From contig VTFK01000188.1 in assembly GCA_009617715.1 (NCBI GenBank), positions 620,001-684,000 on the forward strand: DNA of 64,000 nt. Direction: 5' to 3'. Shown piece by piece: positions 1 through 11,338 of the stretch. The position numbers and the translations under genes were made by a program. Source of the DNA: Plectrocnemia conspersa. Lineage: Eukaryota; Arthropoda; Insecta; Trichoptera; Polycentropodidae. The notes beneath the pieces are model-generated. The model was not told the DNA's origin and ran no database searches. It worked only from the letters and a program-made list of their open reading frames with translations. Position 1 is the first letter of the stretch; each line of letters opens with the position of its first letter.

Positions 1-182
1 CTCGGAAACGACTTGACTGATTTTTTCAGGAACGAATGTCTTATGTTTACGTAATGATCAAATAATTGTCAGACCACAGCTTTTCAGATTCAGAGCCAAT
101 ATCTTCGAAGTGAAAAAATGCCACATGTTATATTTCTATTCGTGCCATTATATAGAGTGCATAGTTTTTCGACAATTTGTTC
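1..182. other. AT-rich sequence, no gene seen
   Basis: No coding signal or repeat boundary is visible. A short open frame here has no recognisable similarity. Confidence 0.4.
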
Positions 183-777
183 GTCTAGGTCAGTGATTCC
201 CAAAGTGGTCTATATCGACCCCCAGGGGTCTATGATTACCTACGTCAGCGAAAAAAAATTTGGGGGTCCACTGAAGTGGATCTCAACAACCACTGATAGT
301 ACCTATCTACTTACATTATAATCTTATAAAATAAAGACATATACATTATTTATAAAAGTACCTATGAAGTGTAAGTTGTAGGATGTAGGCATTCGCTTTG
401 TGGTCGCAATACATTTTGAACTTGTAAAAACCTGCACATAATGATATACCACCGTGATTCTCAAAGTGGTCTATAACGACCCCTAGGGGTCGACGACGAC
501 CTGCAAGGGGTCCATGTCAGTGAAAAATAAAATTGGGGATCCATGAGATGTAAATGTGGGTGACTTTATTTTTGGCTTTCAATGAATGGAATAATCCACA
601 TACACAGATAGTAGAAATCTTTCAAAGTGAGTAGCACGATACCAGCTGTCAAAAACACATTTGAAGTTGATGAATTTGCAAAAAATCAATATCAAGCAAG
701 CAGGGGGTCTACCCAAAACCTAAAAACATGGCAAGTGGTCTACGAGACAAAAAAGTTTAAGGACCTCTGGTCTAGGT
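183..777. mobile_element. hAT-type MITE with 8-bp target duplication
   Basis: The element body is 191-769 (579 bp). The same 8 bp, GTCTAGGT, occurs at 183-190 and 770-777, which is the target duplication size of hAT transposons. The left end reads CAGTGATTCCCAAAGTGG; the reverse complement of the right end reads CAGAGGTCCTTAAACTT, an imperfect terminal inverted repeat of hAT type. No transposase is encoded, so it is non-autonomous. A second copy of the left end starts near 452 inside the element (GTGATTCTCAAAGTGGTCTA), so it is either internally duplicated or a nest of two related copies. Confidence 0.8.
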
Positions 778-1306
778 TGATTTCCTTCTTTCCCCAAATA
801 TGAAATATCTCTTAATGGATATCCGGTTTGCGAATCGTGATCCAAAATAGTTTAATTCCATATATTTCTGGTTTTGATGCCATATATTGCTTGAATGGAC
901 ACTTTCCATCAAAACCACACAATTGCTCATTAATTGCTTATTTAATTGCTCATGACTTTCTCACAAAAGTGCAAAAGTGGACACGGCCGCCCTGGTGGAA
1001 AACATTCATATTGTACTAAATTGTAAATGTATCATAGCGAAGTGTTTTGCTACGCAATGCAATTTTTTTAAGGTTTTTTCTGCCATTCTCTTAAAAAATT
1101 TTGAAATAAATAATATATCGCACAGGTAGTGAGCATTAAATTGAAAGTATGGTTTATATAGTTATTTATTCATTAAAATACTTAAACCCAGTTGAACAGA
1201 AAGGTTTTTTCATTATAACTAATCTTAGGATTCTTGAACATCATAAATATTTTAAGTGGTAACATTTATTTAATATGACAGTGTGCCTGTGCCGTAGGTT
1301 ATAAAC
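778..1306. other. Upstream region of the DALRD3-like gene
   Basis: An AT-rich 530-bp stretch between the hAT element and the first ATG. It should contain the promoter and 5' UTR of the following gene, but I see no convincing TATA box or initiator. An open frame at 828-1019 starts with TTG and looks like chance. Confidence 0.4.
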
Positions 1307-3104
1307 ATGTCTGTCATAGGGAAGTTCGTAAATAAGCTGTTTTCTCGGTTAATTAATAGCGAACGTATATGTAACAGTGGTATAATTAAAAAGCACAGTG
1401 ATAATTTGGAAGAGTTCGGTGAATTCAGTTTCCCTCTGCTGATAGAACCGTGGAAAAGATATTTGAAGGAATCTACGAAGATCGGTGATGTAATATCCAT
1501 ATTTAACGTGGCTTATCCTGACGTTTTGTCAGTAAACGACGCTTGTGTGTTATTAAAAGAAGACAGCGACGTATGGCCATTAACTATAAAGAAATGCAAA
1601 GTTTCCAGTGACAGAGTGTATTTGTTTCTCGATCGAAAAACTAGTATTGAAAAATGCTTTTTATATTTGAGCAACAGTTTCGAAACTGCCGAGCCGTCGG
1701 TCAGCGGCGGAGTTTTCGTTTCTATAGACGAAGGTTCCGAATCTGACGTGACACATTACAGACTTAACTTACTATCCAAAGTTACTAAAAAACTATCCGT
1801 TTTGAATGGATTTAGATTAGTTCACGAAGAAGATCCGAAGGACTATCACATTCACCTTACTACCAAATCTTCGAAAGTCAATCAGAGTGGCAAATTTTCG
1901 ATTTTATGTGCACCTGCCATAAATGGAAAATCTGGATCGAAAGAAACTGAATTAACCACTGAAAAATATCTCAAGTGAGTGTTAAATTTGGTACTTGTTA
2001 GTTAACATGGCGCCACGCTCAAATTTACCAGTTGCGAAACGTACATTTACTGTTCAAACCCAAACCTAATCTAAACGAATATAATAGTTAATTTGTTTAA
2101 GTTGGGCAAACCCAACCCAAAGGTTTGAACAGCACAGCAAACGCAAATAGTAGTTTTTGAGCGTGGCGCCGTGCTAACTAACATGTGGCTTTAATTTAAT
2201 TTAGTTATTATTTGTGATATTTTATGTTTTGTTTTTCTGTTAATTTAAGGCAAAGAGTAACAGACATGAAACTTAAAGCTCAACACAAGTATAGAGTCGT
2301 AGTTACTGACGAAGATGCGTGGAACAGATCACTCGCGCAACTCGGAGAAGCTTCTGCAAACTTTGATTTATTACAAGTAAAACCTAGTCATTCTGTCTAC
2401 ATCAACATGTCAGATGGAGGAACTGGATGCAGTAAAGGTATATATTTTACTTAATTAATTATACTGTGTAACAAATTTGAAGTAATTTGTTTCACGGTGG
2501 TATTTTAAGAAATTTTAAATTAAGTATATATTTTAGGAGTATCGTTTATCCTTTACAACTCTGCTAGACTTGCGAGTATTATAAATACGTTCAGAGAAAA
2601 CGTTAAAAAAGGAACATATTCATCTTTACCTCCGATTAGTGACATAGACTTTGAATTATTAAACGATGAAGTGAGGTGTTTGTCTTATGTTTTAATACAA
2701 ACATGGTTTGGGTTGTATTAATCTTTATGGTTTTTAGGATGAATGGAAGATCATATTTAATTTTATACTTGCATATAAAGATGTGCTAAAAAGTAGTTTT
2801 ACTTTAGAAGCAGGAAAATGCATAGTAGCATCTCATCAGCTCTGCTCTTATTTGAGTTCCTTAGTTGGGAGATTTAGCATGTACTATCGCAGAATAAAAA
2901 TTTTGATGGTAATATTTTGATATACATATATACAATATTTTTCCGAATAGTAATTTATTTTTAATAAAATATTAACATTTTCAGGAACCAAGAGAACATT
3001 TACTCCCAAAAATATATGCTAGAATGCATTTATTAAAGGCGATACAAGATGTAATTACCAATGTGTTGGCTATTTTTGATATAACATTATTGTCCGAAAT
3101 GTGA
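1307..3104 (+). CDS. DALRD3: DALRD3-like DALR anticodon-binding domain protein, five exons
   Basis: Coding exons are 1307-1974, 2250-2437, 2537-2670, 2738-2908 and 2985-3104, giving 426 residues. All introns are GT-AG (300, 99, 67 and 76 bp to the next exon) and phases agree at each junction. The C-terminal part (about residues 285-426) is an ArgRS-type DALR all-alpha domain: an ILYNSARLASI segment, then HQLCSYLSSLVGRFSMYY, then ARMHLLKAIQDVI, ending LLSEM with the terminal Met typical of ArgRS-like DALR domains. The N-terminal 220 residues show no ArgRS catalytic motifs, which points to DALRD3 rather than a synthetase. In human cells DALRD3 works with METTL2 in 3-methylcytidine formation at position 32 of certain arginine tRNAs; the same role here is inference. 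Human DALRD3 is somewhat longer (about 540 residues, from memory). The ATG at 1307 was chosen as the first of the long exon 1 frame. Confidence 0.82.
1996..2183. mobile_element. 188-bp MITE in DALRD3-like intron 1
   Basis: Terminal inverted repeats at 1996-2023 and 2156-2183 share the core GGCGCCACGCTCAAA, with few mismatches over 28 bp. The interior has a pair of related subterminal segments ending GTTCAAACC. Related interior sequence recurs at 55467-55505 and, more weakly, at about 58066-58095, so it is a dispersed family. There is no coding capacity. It makes up most of intron 1 (1975-2249). Confidence 0.75.
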
Positions 3105-3218
3105 TATTAGCATTTTAAGAAATATATATTTATTTATGAAAATATTTTATGATATTTTTTAATTTCCTTTTTATTATTCACTTTTAAGAAATTATATTTT
3201 TTTAAAAAGGGTACGTTA

Positions 3219-3224
3219 AATAAA
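3219..3224 (+). terminator. Polyadenylation signal of the DALRD3-like gene
   Basis: AATAAA lies 115 nt after the TGA stop. It is the first canonical hexamer downstream on this strand. Confidence 0.5.
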
Positions 3225-3373
3225 CAGAGTTGTAATTGCTGTATTGCTACTTCTCATCTGCCTAGTATAGTTGATCTTATATACCTAGTTAATTATTGAC
3301 ATTTTTTGTTTTACAATTTCAGTTGACATCAAACAACACGAAGATAAGGCTTGCTTAAAAATTTTAACAGTGT

Positions 3374-3379
3374 TTTATT
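3374..3379 (-). terminator. Possible minus-strand polyadenylation signal
   Basis: AATAAA on the minus strand (TTTATT on plus), about 135 nt after the stop codon of the candidate minus-strand exon at 3515-3661. It would make that gene convergent with the DALRD3-like gene. Confidence 0.3.
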
Positions 3380-3514
3380 TGCACAATAATAAAAGGCAAC
3401 AGAACTTAATTAAACATAATGATTCAAATCAATATACTATATAATACAATATTTTAGATTAATACAATAATCTATCAAAATATTGTACTAAAAATATGTG
3501 TCATTTTTGATTCT

Positions 3515-3661
3515 TCAACCATGCACATACGCTTTTATATCACAAGTTTTGAATGTTCCTAATTCGTGAGTAAAATCGATTTTAGTTTTTTTCTCAGACA
3601 ATTCTCTAAGCCTATAAACACAAATGATATTGATAAGATTCTGGTGCATTGGACACCACTG
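3515..3661 (-). CDS. Candidate terminal exon of an unrecognised minus-strand gene
   Basis: On the minus strand a 48-codon open frame runs from an acceptor-like TAG|CAG at 3661-3664 to a TGA at 3515-3517. It begins QWCPMHQNLINIICVYRLRE and ends CDIKAYVHG. Composition looks protein-like and a minus-strand AATAAA lies at a plausible distance behind it, but the polypyrimidine tract is weak and I found no partner exon upstream (towards higher coordinates). I recognise no family. In DNA this AT-rich a frame of this length can arise by chance. Confidence 0.3.
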   Translation of the reverse strand, partial: QWCPMHQNLINIICVYRLRELSEKKTKIDFTHELGTFKTCDIKAYVHG

Positions 3662-5326
3662 CTATTAAGCTAAAATATTTCTAGCGCCTTCAATTTACAT
3701 TTACTGTAGAATTGAAGATGTAAAGATCTGTTACAAAAATAAACTAAACTTAAATTTTTATTAAAATTGTTTACACATTTCGTTAAAAAAATAAAGTAGT
3801 TTTACAAGGATATAAATATGGTATTTAATAGTTCACCAATAAATGGTACTTCTCAAAACAGGTACTTTTGTAGAGGGAACTGGTTGTATCGGGTTTCGCT
3901 GCATATTTGTAAAAAATGTGTAATGTCACTAATATTTAAATTTTTGATCTCGTTAGCACATAGACTTGAAAAAATGCAATTTACCGGTACCCGCAAATAA
4001 AGTATTAAGTGAATCTGATTCTTACCCAACAATTTTCGTTTATGTTATTAAATACACGGTTGCCAATTAAAACTCAATACTAAAAGGCTCATAAATTAGA
4101 CTTTTTCTTTCAAATAACCCATAAGATTTTTTTTTTCTGTCATCCTGACACTTGAAAAAGAGCGTTACATCTAACTTTGCTATTTCACAAGAATTATATT
4201 TTTAAATTAATTATCCAATTATTCTAATCTGTGGGTTGCTTTACTTCTGATGACTAATTTATCAGTTTCTTGTAAGAATAACATTTATACAAGATACCGT
4301 TCAGCTTCAGTTGCTTATTAAGACTCCCATATTAACTCTTTTAAAGTAATATGTTCTCTTGTTTTTGCTAGGATATTTTTCCTATATTTTGTGTCAAAAT
4401 ATTCTACTGTTATATTTAAAGTTCCATATTACATCTGTCGAACTTCTTTTTATAGATCTTTTAAATTCTTAAGTTTAATTTTTTCAATGGATTTGTTTCA
4501 AAGTAACTTCATTTTGATACACTACAATGCTTCAAGAAGAATAAATAAAAATAACGTTTATTACTATTATTATTTCAGTATTTACTTAAACATATATTAT
4601 TTTACAAAATAGAAAGTACATAATGTACTTTAAAAAATATATAAAACAACCAAAATTCTATTTGTCCATTTACCTGTAATATTATTTAGAATTTTCGACT
4701 TTTCGCATTGTATCATTTAGAATTTTCGATCAAAACTTTAAATAATTCATTTGGAGTATTATATAGTACTTTTTAAAAGCCTTATCTTTTCCCAGAAGCT
4801 TGATTATATTGGGATCCCAGGCTTCATGGCAGTCAAAATAAGGTTTTATATTTGGTTTATTGCTACTAAATAAATATCCCAAATATTTTTTAAAATACTT
4901 TGGCTGTAGTTATCTAAAACATGGTTTTACTCTTTGTTCTCCATAATTTAGCATTTATTTTAAAATAACTAGACAAATTATATAATATTAAATTCAATTA
5001 TAGAGAAGTAGAATAAACCTCTGTAAACATACATTTGTATTAGTTTCAAAACCAGAAAATTAATCACTCTTCTGGTTAGAATTATTTAACTATGTTTGTA
5101 TTGCTCCATTTATGGTCCTTGGTAATTAATTTAATGAAGTATTTTAGTATATTATGTGTCAGAATGGATTGTCGCGAAATATTCAGTATCATATATTTAT
5201 TTAAATTTAAAAACCATGTAATGTTTGTGGTTTTCTTTACTTTTTGTACCTTGTATTAATTAAAAGACATGCATTGAAAATTTATTAAATTCTGATTGGA
5301 ATCTTGTTTGTAAACTATAACAAAAG
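3662..5326. other. AT-rich intergenic sequence
   Basis: No coding sequence, structured RNA or clear repeat boundary seen. Short open frames at 3818-4000 and 4391-4612 have AT-driven composition and no recognisable motif. Confidence 0.5.
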
Positions 5327-5420
5327 TTGAAAGCTCTCAAACTTTTTGGACTCTGCGCCCTTACTGAATCCAGCTTATAACAAATTCTTTGTTTGGTTGA
5401 AGGGTTATGTAAAATAATGA
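5327..5420. repeat. Relic of a hAT-type terminus
   Basis: The segment CTCTCAAACTTTTTGGACTC followed by TGCGCCC is typical of degraded hAT/MITE ends. No partner terminus or target duplication was found. Confidence 0.3.
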
Positions 5421-5966
5421 CTACTGGTTAAAATAGAAATAAACGAAAAACTTCGGGTTGCGTTGCTAAACGAGTTTTTTTAGTTCATATTAAACGCGCT
5501 GTTCTTATTAAATATCTGATTAAGGACCACGATGACTGCAAGTCCTTCAGAGCGAAGTTCAGATTGTAGAAAATATTTCTTTAGCAGTACTAATTCTTCT
5601 ACAATTTCTTAATTTTCTGTTTTTAGATATTGCCTCTCGATTCATGTGGGTGTTATCCAATTACATTATTATTTGTAATATTTTAATAAGCGTTAACACT
5701 GCTCTAATGTTATTAATAATATGTATAGTTTGTGACTGTTTTACCGAGCGTACACACTATCTGATTATAGGCCGGTTTTATTTCTTTTGCCGTGATGTTT
5801 TTATAAATAGACACAATAACGCATAAATTCGACAACGACCTGTTTCGCGGACGAGGAAGGCAAAAAATGAACCCTACTTCGACTAATGAAAAAATGTATA
5901 CCATTGAGGGTCAATTAAATTCATATTTAATTTGAAACATGAAACTGAAAAAAACCTACTGTTTAA

Positions 5967-6210
5967 AGCAGGGGTCGTCAACCTTTTTATACATACCGCC
6001 TAACAACGTCGCAGTAACTCAATTTAGTGCAAGTTGTAAATATTTTTTGAAGGGAAGATTTGTAAAAAATAGTTATTTAAATTTAACTTTATATTGTGCG
6101 AAGTTGCTATACAGCAATGTTTCGATTTATGGAGAAATTTGCCTCACCGAACAAAAACACCCATCGCCCACCGAAGAATCTTGAATCGCCCACCATATTT
6201 TAAACTATAA
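5967..6210. repeat. hAT-type MITE relic, one end only
   Basis: It starts with CAGGGGTCGTCAACC, a typical hAT-like terminal sequence, and later has two copies of CGCCCACC-type sequence (near 6167-6195). I found no matching right terminus. The long AT-rich open frame through it (5939-6184) is a by-product of the repeat. Confidence 0.4.
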
Positions 6211-7189
6211 AAATGTAATACACTGCATTATAAATTTGTATACTTTTCAACATTTAACACACTGAGTACCGTGATTTATTCGCTATAATTAGGACGAATA
6301 TTTTTTTTTAATAAACATGACTTTTTTACTAGTCGACGTTTTAAAGTCAAGTAAATATTAGACATTGTATCGCATACTAATAAAATAAAAAAATAAATTT
6401 ACGTTTCAAAAGGTTAAGAGCCTTTTTTACGTATAAATGTCCTTTCTTCTACCAATGTATGATGTTTCGCAATCATTGTCCTCCATCCTCAACAAAAAAT
6501 ATGAGATTGTTTTTGAACAAAAATAGCTTTTGAACAAAAATTCTCAAAAATACTTTTATTTTTAGCTCCGACAACAATAATGATCTTTTTAATTTTGGTG
6601 TCCTCCTTTGATATTTTCAAAATCTAGTCACATTAAATAATCGTAAAATGTATGCGATTGATTCGTAGCATATGTTAATAAATGTTAATACTCGTCAATG
6701 CATACACTAGCTAGTCAATTTACTTTAACTAGGAAATTCATTAATCAATTAGTCAGTGTATAAACGGGTTGACATAAGCTCAAGCGGTTTGTAATTAAAT
6801 CGTTTGCACTGGTAACACTGATATTAGAACTGTCACTCTCAGAGGTCACAGAAAGAGCTTTATAGTACACATTTGTTTGTATTTTATTTTAAAAAAACTG
6901 AACCTGAACAGTTGATGCATAATTAATGTAAATTTCAGGCTTTGAGTGTTTAGTAAAAAAATCGTTCGTCAATAAATTTGCTGATTGGTAACACTGATAT
7001 TAGAATTGTCACTATCAGATATGGTATTTCTAGTGAAAATAATGCGCTGAATCAGCCAGTGTACTATCTGAGAGTTACGTTTATGTTTTAGAAATATTTC
7101 AGCCACGTGCTAATTTATCGTCTATTTAATGTTCATGATCGTGTAATTAAAAAATAAAATTATATCTGTTGGTTGTACCATTGTACTAG
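6211..7189. other. AT-rich sequence with a direct repeat
   Basis: No gene seen. A 33-bp direct repeat (GGTAACACTGATATTAGAAC start) occurs at 6811-6843 and 6987-7019 with two mismatches, a spacing of 176 bp. A CACGTG E-box is at 7104-7109. Confidence 0.5.
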
Positions 7190-8816
7190 GATTGTTACTT
7201 TAAGCCTTTCATGCGTGCGTTTCCTCCCGTTCCACTGTTACTAACCTTCTGTCTTTCACCAAAACGGTGACAAAATCTCTTAATGCGGGAATTCAAGTAG
7301 ACGTCATGTGTATATATAGATTTTGAGAAGGCCTTCGACATGGCTTATCATGGGTTATTATTAAAAAATTGTCGGACTTCGGTTGTTCGAATGATTTAAC
7401 TATCGATTAACTATCAATTATCGAGTTATTTGAGTGATCGTAAACAATGTAGCCTATGGCGGCCGATTGTTGAAAGAGTATTTCACCCCTACGGGGGTTT
7501 CTCAAGGGTCCAACCTGGGCCCTCTGCTCTTTATGTTACTTATTAATGGTATTAATATGGCAGTTACAAATTCAAGTTTTCTTCTGTACGCAGATGATTT
7601 AAAATTTTATAAATGCATAGATTTGCTGCGGACTCCTCTCTACAGAGTGATTTAGACTATGAAGATGGGCTTCCGTTAACCGTCTGCCCTTTGGTGTCGG
7701 AAAGTGCCATACTGTGTCATTTTCTCGATCCCGTTCGCCATCAGTTTATTCCTACTATCTCGGTGGGAAAATTTTGGCTAGAGAAACTTCCACTAAAGAC
7801 CTCGGAATCACTTTTGAGAGAGAGTGGAGGTTCTCTCTACACATACACGACGTCTGTGTTAAATCTTCCAAGATGCTCGGCTTTGTTATGAGGAACGCCT
7901 TTCACTTTGCCGATCCGTCAGTTATTCACGTCTTCTATGACACCTTAGTTCGTAGCATTCTTATATCGGGTTTTAGTTCGTTTTATTCTTGTATAATTTG
8001 GAATCTCCGCATAACCAAATACTCCATTTTAGTCGAAAAGGCTTATAAAAGGTTCTTAAGATACATTTATAAAAGGATATTTGGTTATTATTCGTTCTTA
8101 TATCCCAGCACCTTTTTTAGGAGCATTGAGATACGATTCGCTAAGTTCTCGAAGAAAGTTGTATGTCGCTAAGTATTTTTTCAAACTACTGACACGGAGC
8201 GCGTGATTTTTTCATTTACTTTCCTGTATATCGACATTAAGTCTCCTTTTTCTTTTTTAATTCCGTGATGGGTATAGTTTCATATTTTAAATTACTTTTT
8301 ATCTGCAATCATGTGTCATGAATATCGCTCCTGTTTTTTATGTTGGGGCGGCGAGCTTTTCCAAAGCGCTTGTTATTTTCGTAAAGATTTAAAAACTCGA
8401 ATGTTAATTCATTCGCACACGTACAAGCCGCGACGGATCGGACGCGACCGTTCCCACCGCCCGTCGGCCTGTCCTGGCGCGGCCTGATCTGTTACAAAAC
8501 AGACCGCGGGTCCCAGCCTTATGACGTCCGCACTTGTCGACTCGCCTATGACTGTCGCCATCTGGCTCCCTAATACGCTGGCATTGCATATTGATCTGTT
8601 TCATGTCAGCTACGAGGAGCTGGTCCGGTTCGTATCAAATTGTATCATATAATTTTAATACTTTATGATTTTTTGTTTGCTACTTTCAATGTATTATTTT
8701 TTTATATATTTTTTGTGTATTAAAATAAAACAATGTATTATTTTCAACCATCGTGACGCATTGGGGTAACTTGTTAGGGTACGATAGTCTTAATTTGTTT
8801 TAAATAAACGTAAACG
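7190..8816 (+). mobile_element. Decayed 5'-truncated LINE (reverse transcriptase)
   Basis: Broken frames read as a non-LTR reverse transcriptase: FEKAFD (near 7326), then GVSQGSNLGPLLFMLLINGI and FLLYADDLKFYK (7490-7615; YADD is the catalytic motif), then STKDLGITFE, SKMLGFVMRN and YDTLVRSIL (7785-7960), then RFLRYIY (near 8050). A C-terminal tail resembling the copy at 34605-35690 continues to about 8640. Frameshifts and stops make it inactive. The 3' end at 8749-8816 carries an inverted repeat shared with the other copy, followed by an A/T-rich tail. The clade looks CR1/Jockey-like; this is not firm. The open frame at 8404-8604 minus is a shadow of this element. Confidence 0.85.
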
Positions 8817-8825
8817 AATTACCCA

Positions 8826-9210
8826 GTGACAGGGCTGCCAAATCTCCAGCTGCTTGAATTACGATCGCTACACGAAGGGCGTTCTTATAAACCAGGGGTA
8901 GCCAAGCTTTTCATCGCTGCAAGTGACCTGCTTTTCAAATCATTGGCGGCGGTCAATAAGAAAAGTAGTAATTGAAAGCCAAAAATAAGTTTAAATTTAA
9001 AATAAACATAGATAATACCAATATCTATTCAATATCCAGTTATTTTAATAATAAAAATTGATGATTAGTTCATACAAACATAAATATAGTTTAGAAATAA
9101 AACAATATTCCCTTTTATTTTCTTCCTGGCGGGCGACTACGAATAGTTACGAGTCGAGAGTATGAAAGAGCGAAACATCTCCTCCAAATTCTAAAAGTTA
9201 TATAAAGACA
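8826..9210. repeat. Dispersed repeat interrupted by a hAT-like terminus
   Basis: The outer parts (GCTGCCAAATCTCCAG near 8834 and GTCGAGAGTATGAA near 9153) match 45620-45720 (GTTGCCAAATCTCTAG, GTCGAGAGTATGAA). Between them, at 8891, CAGGGGTAGCCAAGC looks like a hAT-type end; this copy therefore seems to hold an insertion that the other lacks. Confidence 0.45.
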
Positions 9211-9299
9211 TTGGGTAGATCTAAATAATAATTCTTAAGACATTAATTAAAAAAAAAACATTTATTCAACATGTTACATACATACATATAATAGCTAGT

Positions 9300-9510
9300 T
9301 TTAGATTTTTGGTCGAAAGCCGCAAGATTGCGACCGTGCGCGCGTTTTTTGTTTATTTTGAATTGCGCAAAAGTGGAAAGCGGGTGCGCTATGCGCTGTT
9401 TGTTTTGGGGACCGTTCGAACGACGACGACGGCGGTGGGGGTTCGTCGGGTCGCGCGGAGGGGCGTCAGTGCGCGGCCGCAGCTGGGCCGGGCCGGTCGC
9501 CGCGTTCGCC
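9300..9510 (+). promoter_or_regulatory. CpG-rich promoter and 5' UTR of the Mxd-like gene
   Basis: Base composition switches abruptly from AT-rich to very GC- and CpG-rich here. No TATA box is visible. A TCAGT initiator-like motif at 9466-9470 would give a 5' UTR of about 43 nt, but this start is a guess. The frame upstream of the ATG at 9511 is open back to 9328, so a longer N terminus cannot be excluded from sequence alone. Confidence 0.55.
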
Positions 9511-9819
9511 ATGAACATCGCCGCGTTGCTGCAGGCCGCCGAGTATCTGGAGCGGCGCGGGTTCGAGGTCCGCGAAGGGCCCCCGCCGGGCCGCGACCAC
9601 GGGTACGCGTCTTCGCTACCGGCGCCCCATCGCTCCTCGCTCCGGGCGCACCTCGACCTGCACGCCAGGCTCAAGAGGCCCAAGACCAAGAAGTCGCAGG
9701 GCAGCAGGTACTGTTTAGTCTTCGCTAGTGTTCCTTTGTCTTCGACCTCCTACTCGACGATATCACTCACGATCGCGCTCTTCTTCCAGGACGACCCACA
9801 ACGAGCTCGAGAAGAATAG
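9511..9819 (+). CDS. Mxd family (Mad/Mxi1-like) Max-dimerisation repressor, first two coding exons
   Basis: Exon 1 (9511-9707) begins MNIAALLQAAEYLERRGFE, the amphipathic Sin3-interaction domain of Mxd proteins (MXD1 has MNIQMLLEAADYLERRE). HGYASSLP follows, then a basic stretch KRPKTKKSQGSR. After an 82-nt GT-AG intron (9708-9789), exon 2 (9790-9819, only 30 nt) encodes TTHNELEKNR, the conserved start of the basic region (THNEMEKNRR in MXD1), and ends in phase 2 at a strong donor, AG|GTGAGA. The helix-loop-helix, zipper and C terminus are not in the window as far as I can see. Family members bind CACGTG as heterodimers with Max and recruit Sin3/HDAC, opposing Myc. The SID differs from that of Mnt. 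ATG 9511 was chosen because it matches the family N terminus and has a good context (GCCATGA). Confidence 0.9.
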   Translation: MNIAALLQAAEYLERRGFEVREGPPPGRDHGYASSLPAPHRSSLRAHLDLHARLKRPKTKKSQGSRYCLVFASVPLSSTSYSTISLTIALFFQDDPQRAREE

Positions 9820-11338
9820 GTGAGAGAGAACGCGACGCGGCAACGTCGCCTCCCGCCCGGAGGGTCTTCTTTGTTCGACTTGGACGTCGCGTATTGTTGC
9901 CTTATCGTCGGTCGCCTCCGGATCCCGGCGAGGAGCTGACGCGGGCTACTTTCGAGCGCGCCCCCGAGCGTTATGCAACCGCTTCCTTTGTTTGCTTGCA
10001 TCTGATGATTCACTCTTTCTGCGACGATTTGGTTGCACCGCGAGAGTGCATTCTTGTCAGAATCCATTACCGTGCTCTAGTGAAATATCTTATCATTCAA
10101 CGATAGAGCAGTGATGTGAGTCGGTGACTAAGACCTGGGTTCTAATTAGTGATTATTATAATTAGATAGTTTTGTTACTTTTTGAAAATTAGATTCAAAT
10201 TTTAAATATCTTGGAAATATCATAGATTAAACTTAACTAAAATGAAAATTTCTCAAAAATATTATTTAATTCAAATAATATTACGCATACCAGGGGTCGA
10301 AAACCTTTTTTTTTGTTGCCTTATCAAGGTCATCGCGAAATGTCATCGCGAGCTTAACTAAAAATATTTTTAAAAATTGTCGAGTCGAATAGACAATAAC
10401 TGATTAGTGATGGAAAAATTCATTCAAAATCTTAACCTTTTAATCCGGCACTTTTTTATTACGTGGTTAAAAATAGTTGTTAATGGCCAGTTAAATTTGG
10501 CAAATTTAAATTCATTAAAATTAAAAAATTAATTTACTGGCTCTCGTTATGATATAATATAAGGTACAACAAAATTCACACCTTCTACAGAAAAGACTAA
10601 AAAATTTAAAATTCAATGACGACTTTTTACGTCACGCCCGTTATATATGAAATATAATTACGACGCCTTGAGGTGTCATACCCGGTTAAGATGTTAATGG
10701 CCAATTAACCTTTGTCTTTTTTTTTTGTTATATTCGAGTATTTTACTCATAAACTGCTATTTCCTGTAAGAAATTGCTAAAATTTGAATCTTATTTGAAA
10801 AATTGCATTTAACCACTCGGCGCAAAAAAATTGATTAATTTCAAAACTCGGTATAATAAAAGTAGATTTCTTGGGCGCTAAGATTTATCCCCTTTTTAGT
10901 AAAATCGCGTATATGTGCATTTAGCAATGCAACGTAAAATTTTTGGATATTATACTCGTAAATTGATATTTTATTTAATGAAAACTTGGATCAGCGTGTA
11001 AAATTGGGATTGGTTTTTTTTTTTTCACCTACATTTTATGATCTTGTAGAATTGGGCTTGAGGCCAAATTGCTCTAAATATGCAACAGTTTACGTTACGT
11101 TATTGTTTTTAGCCTAGACTGTCAAAAAGACTACTCGCAGACTGAATACAGGACAATTTTGTGCGCTTGCAGTCTGTTTTTGCTGTGTTGTTAAACAATT
11201 GGTGCAATTTATTCTAAAAGACATGTGAATTCAAATAAATACTTTGAGCATTTATTTAAGATAAATTTTCGGATTTTTTCTTTGAAAAAGATTCGTTGCA
11301 GAGAAATATTCATTGGGTATTCACTTTCTGATTGAATA
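9820..11338. other. GC-rich to AT-rich intronic sequence
   Basis: 9820-10110 continues the GC-rich promoter-proximal block without a recognisable product. From about 10110 the sequence is AT-rich. AGGGGTCGAAAACC at 10290 looks like a solo hAT-type terminus. Nothing else is supported. Confidence 0.4.

Noticed and set aside
8404..8604. Minus-strand open frame of 66 codons
   Set aside because: Shadow of the decayed LINE C-terminal region read on the plus strand.
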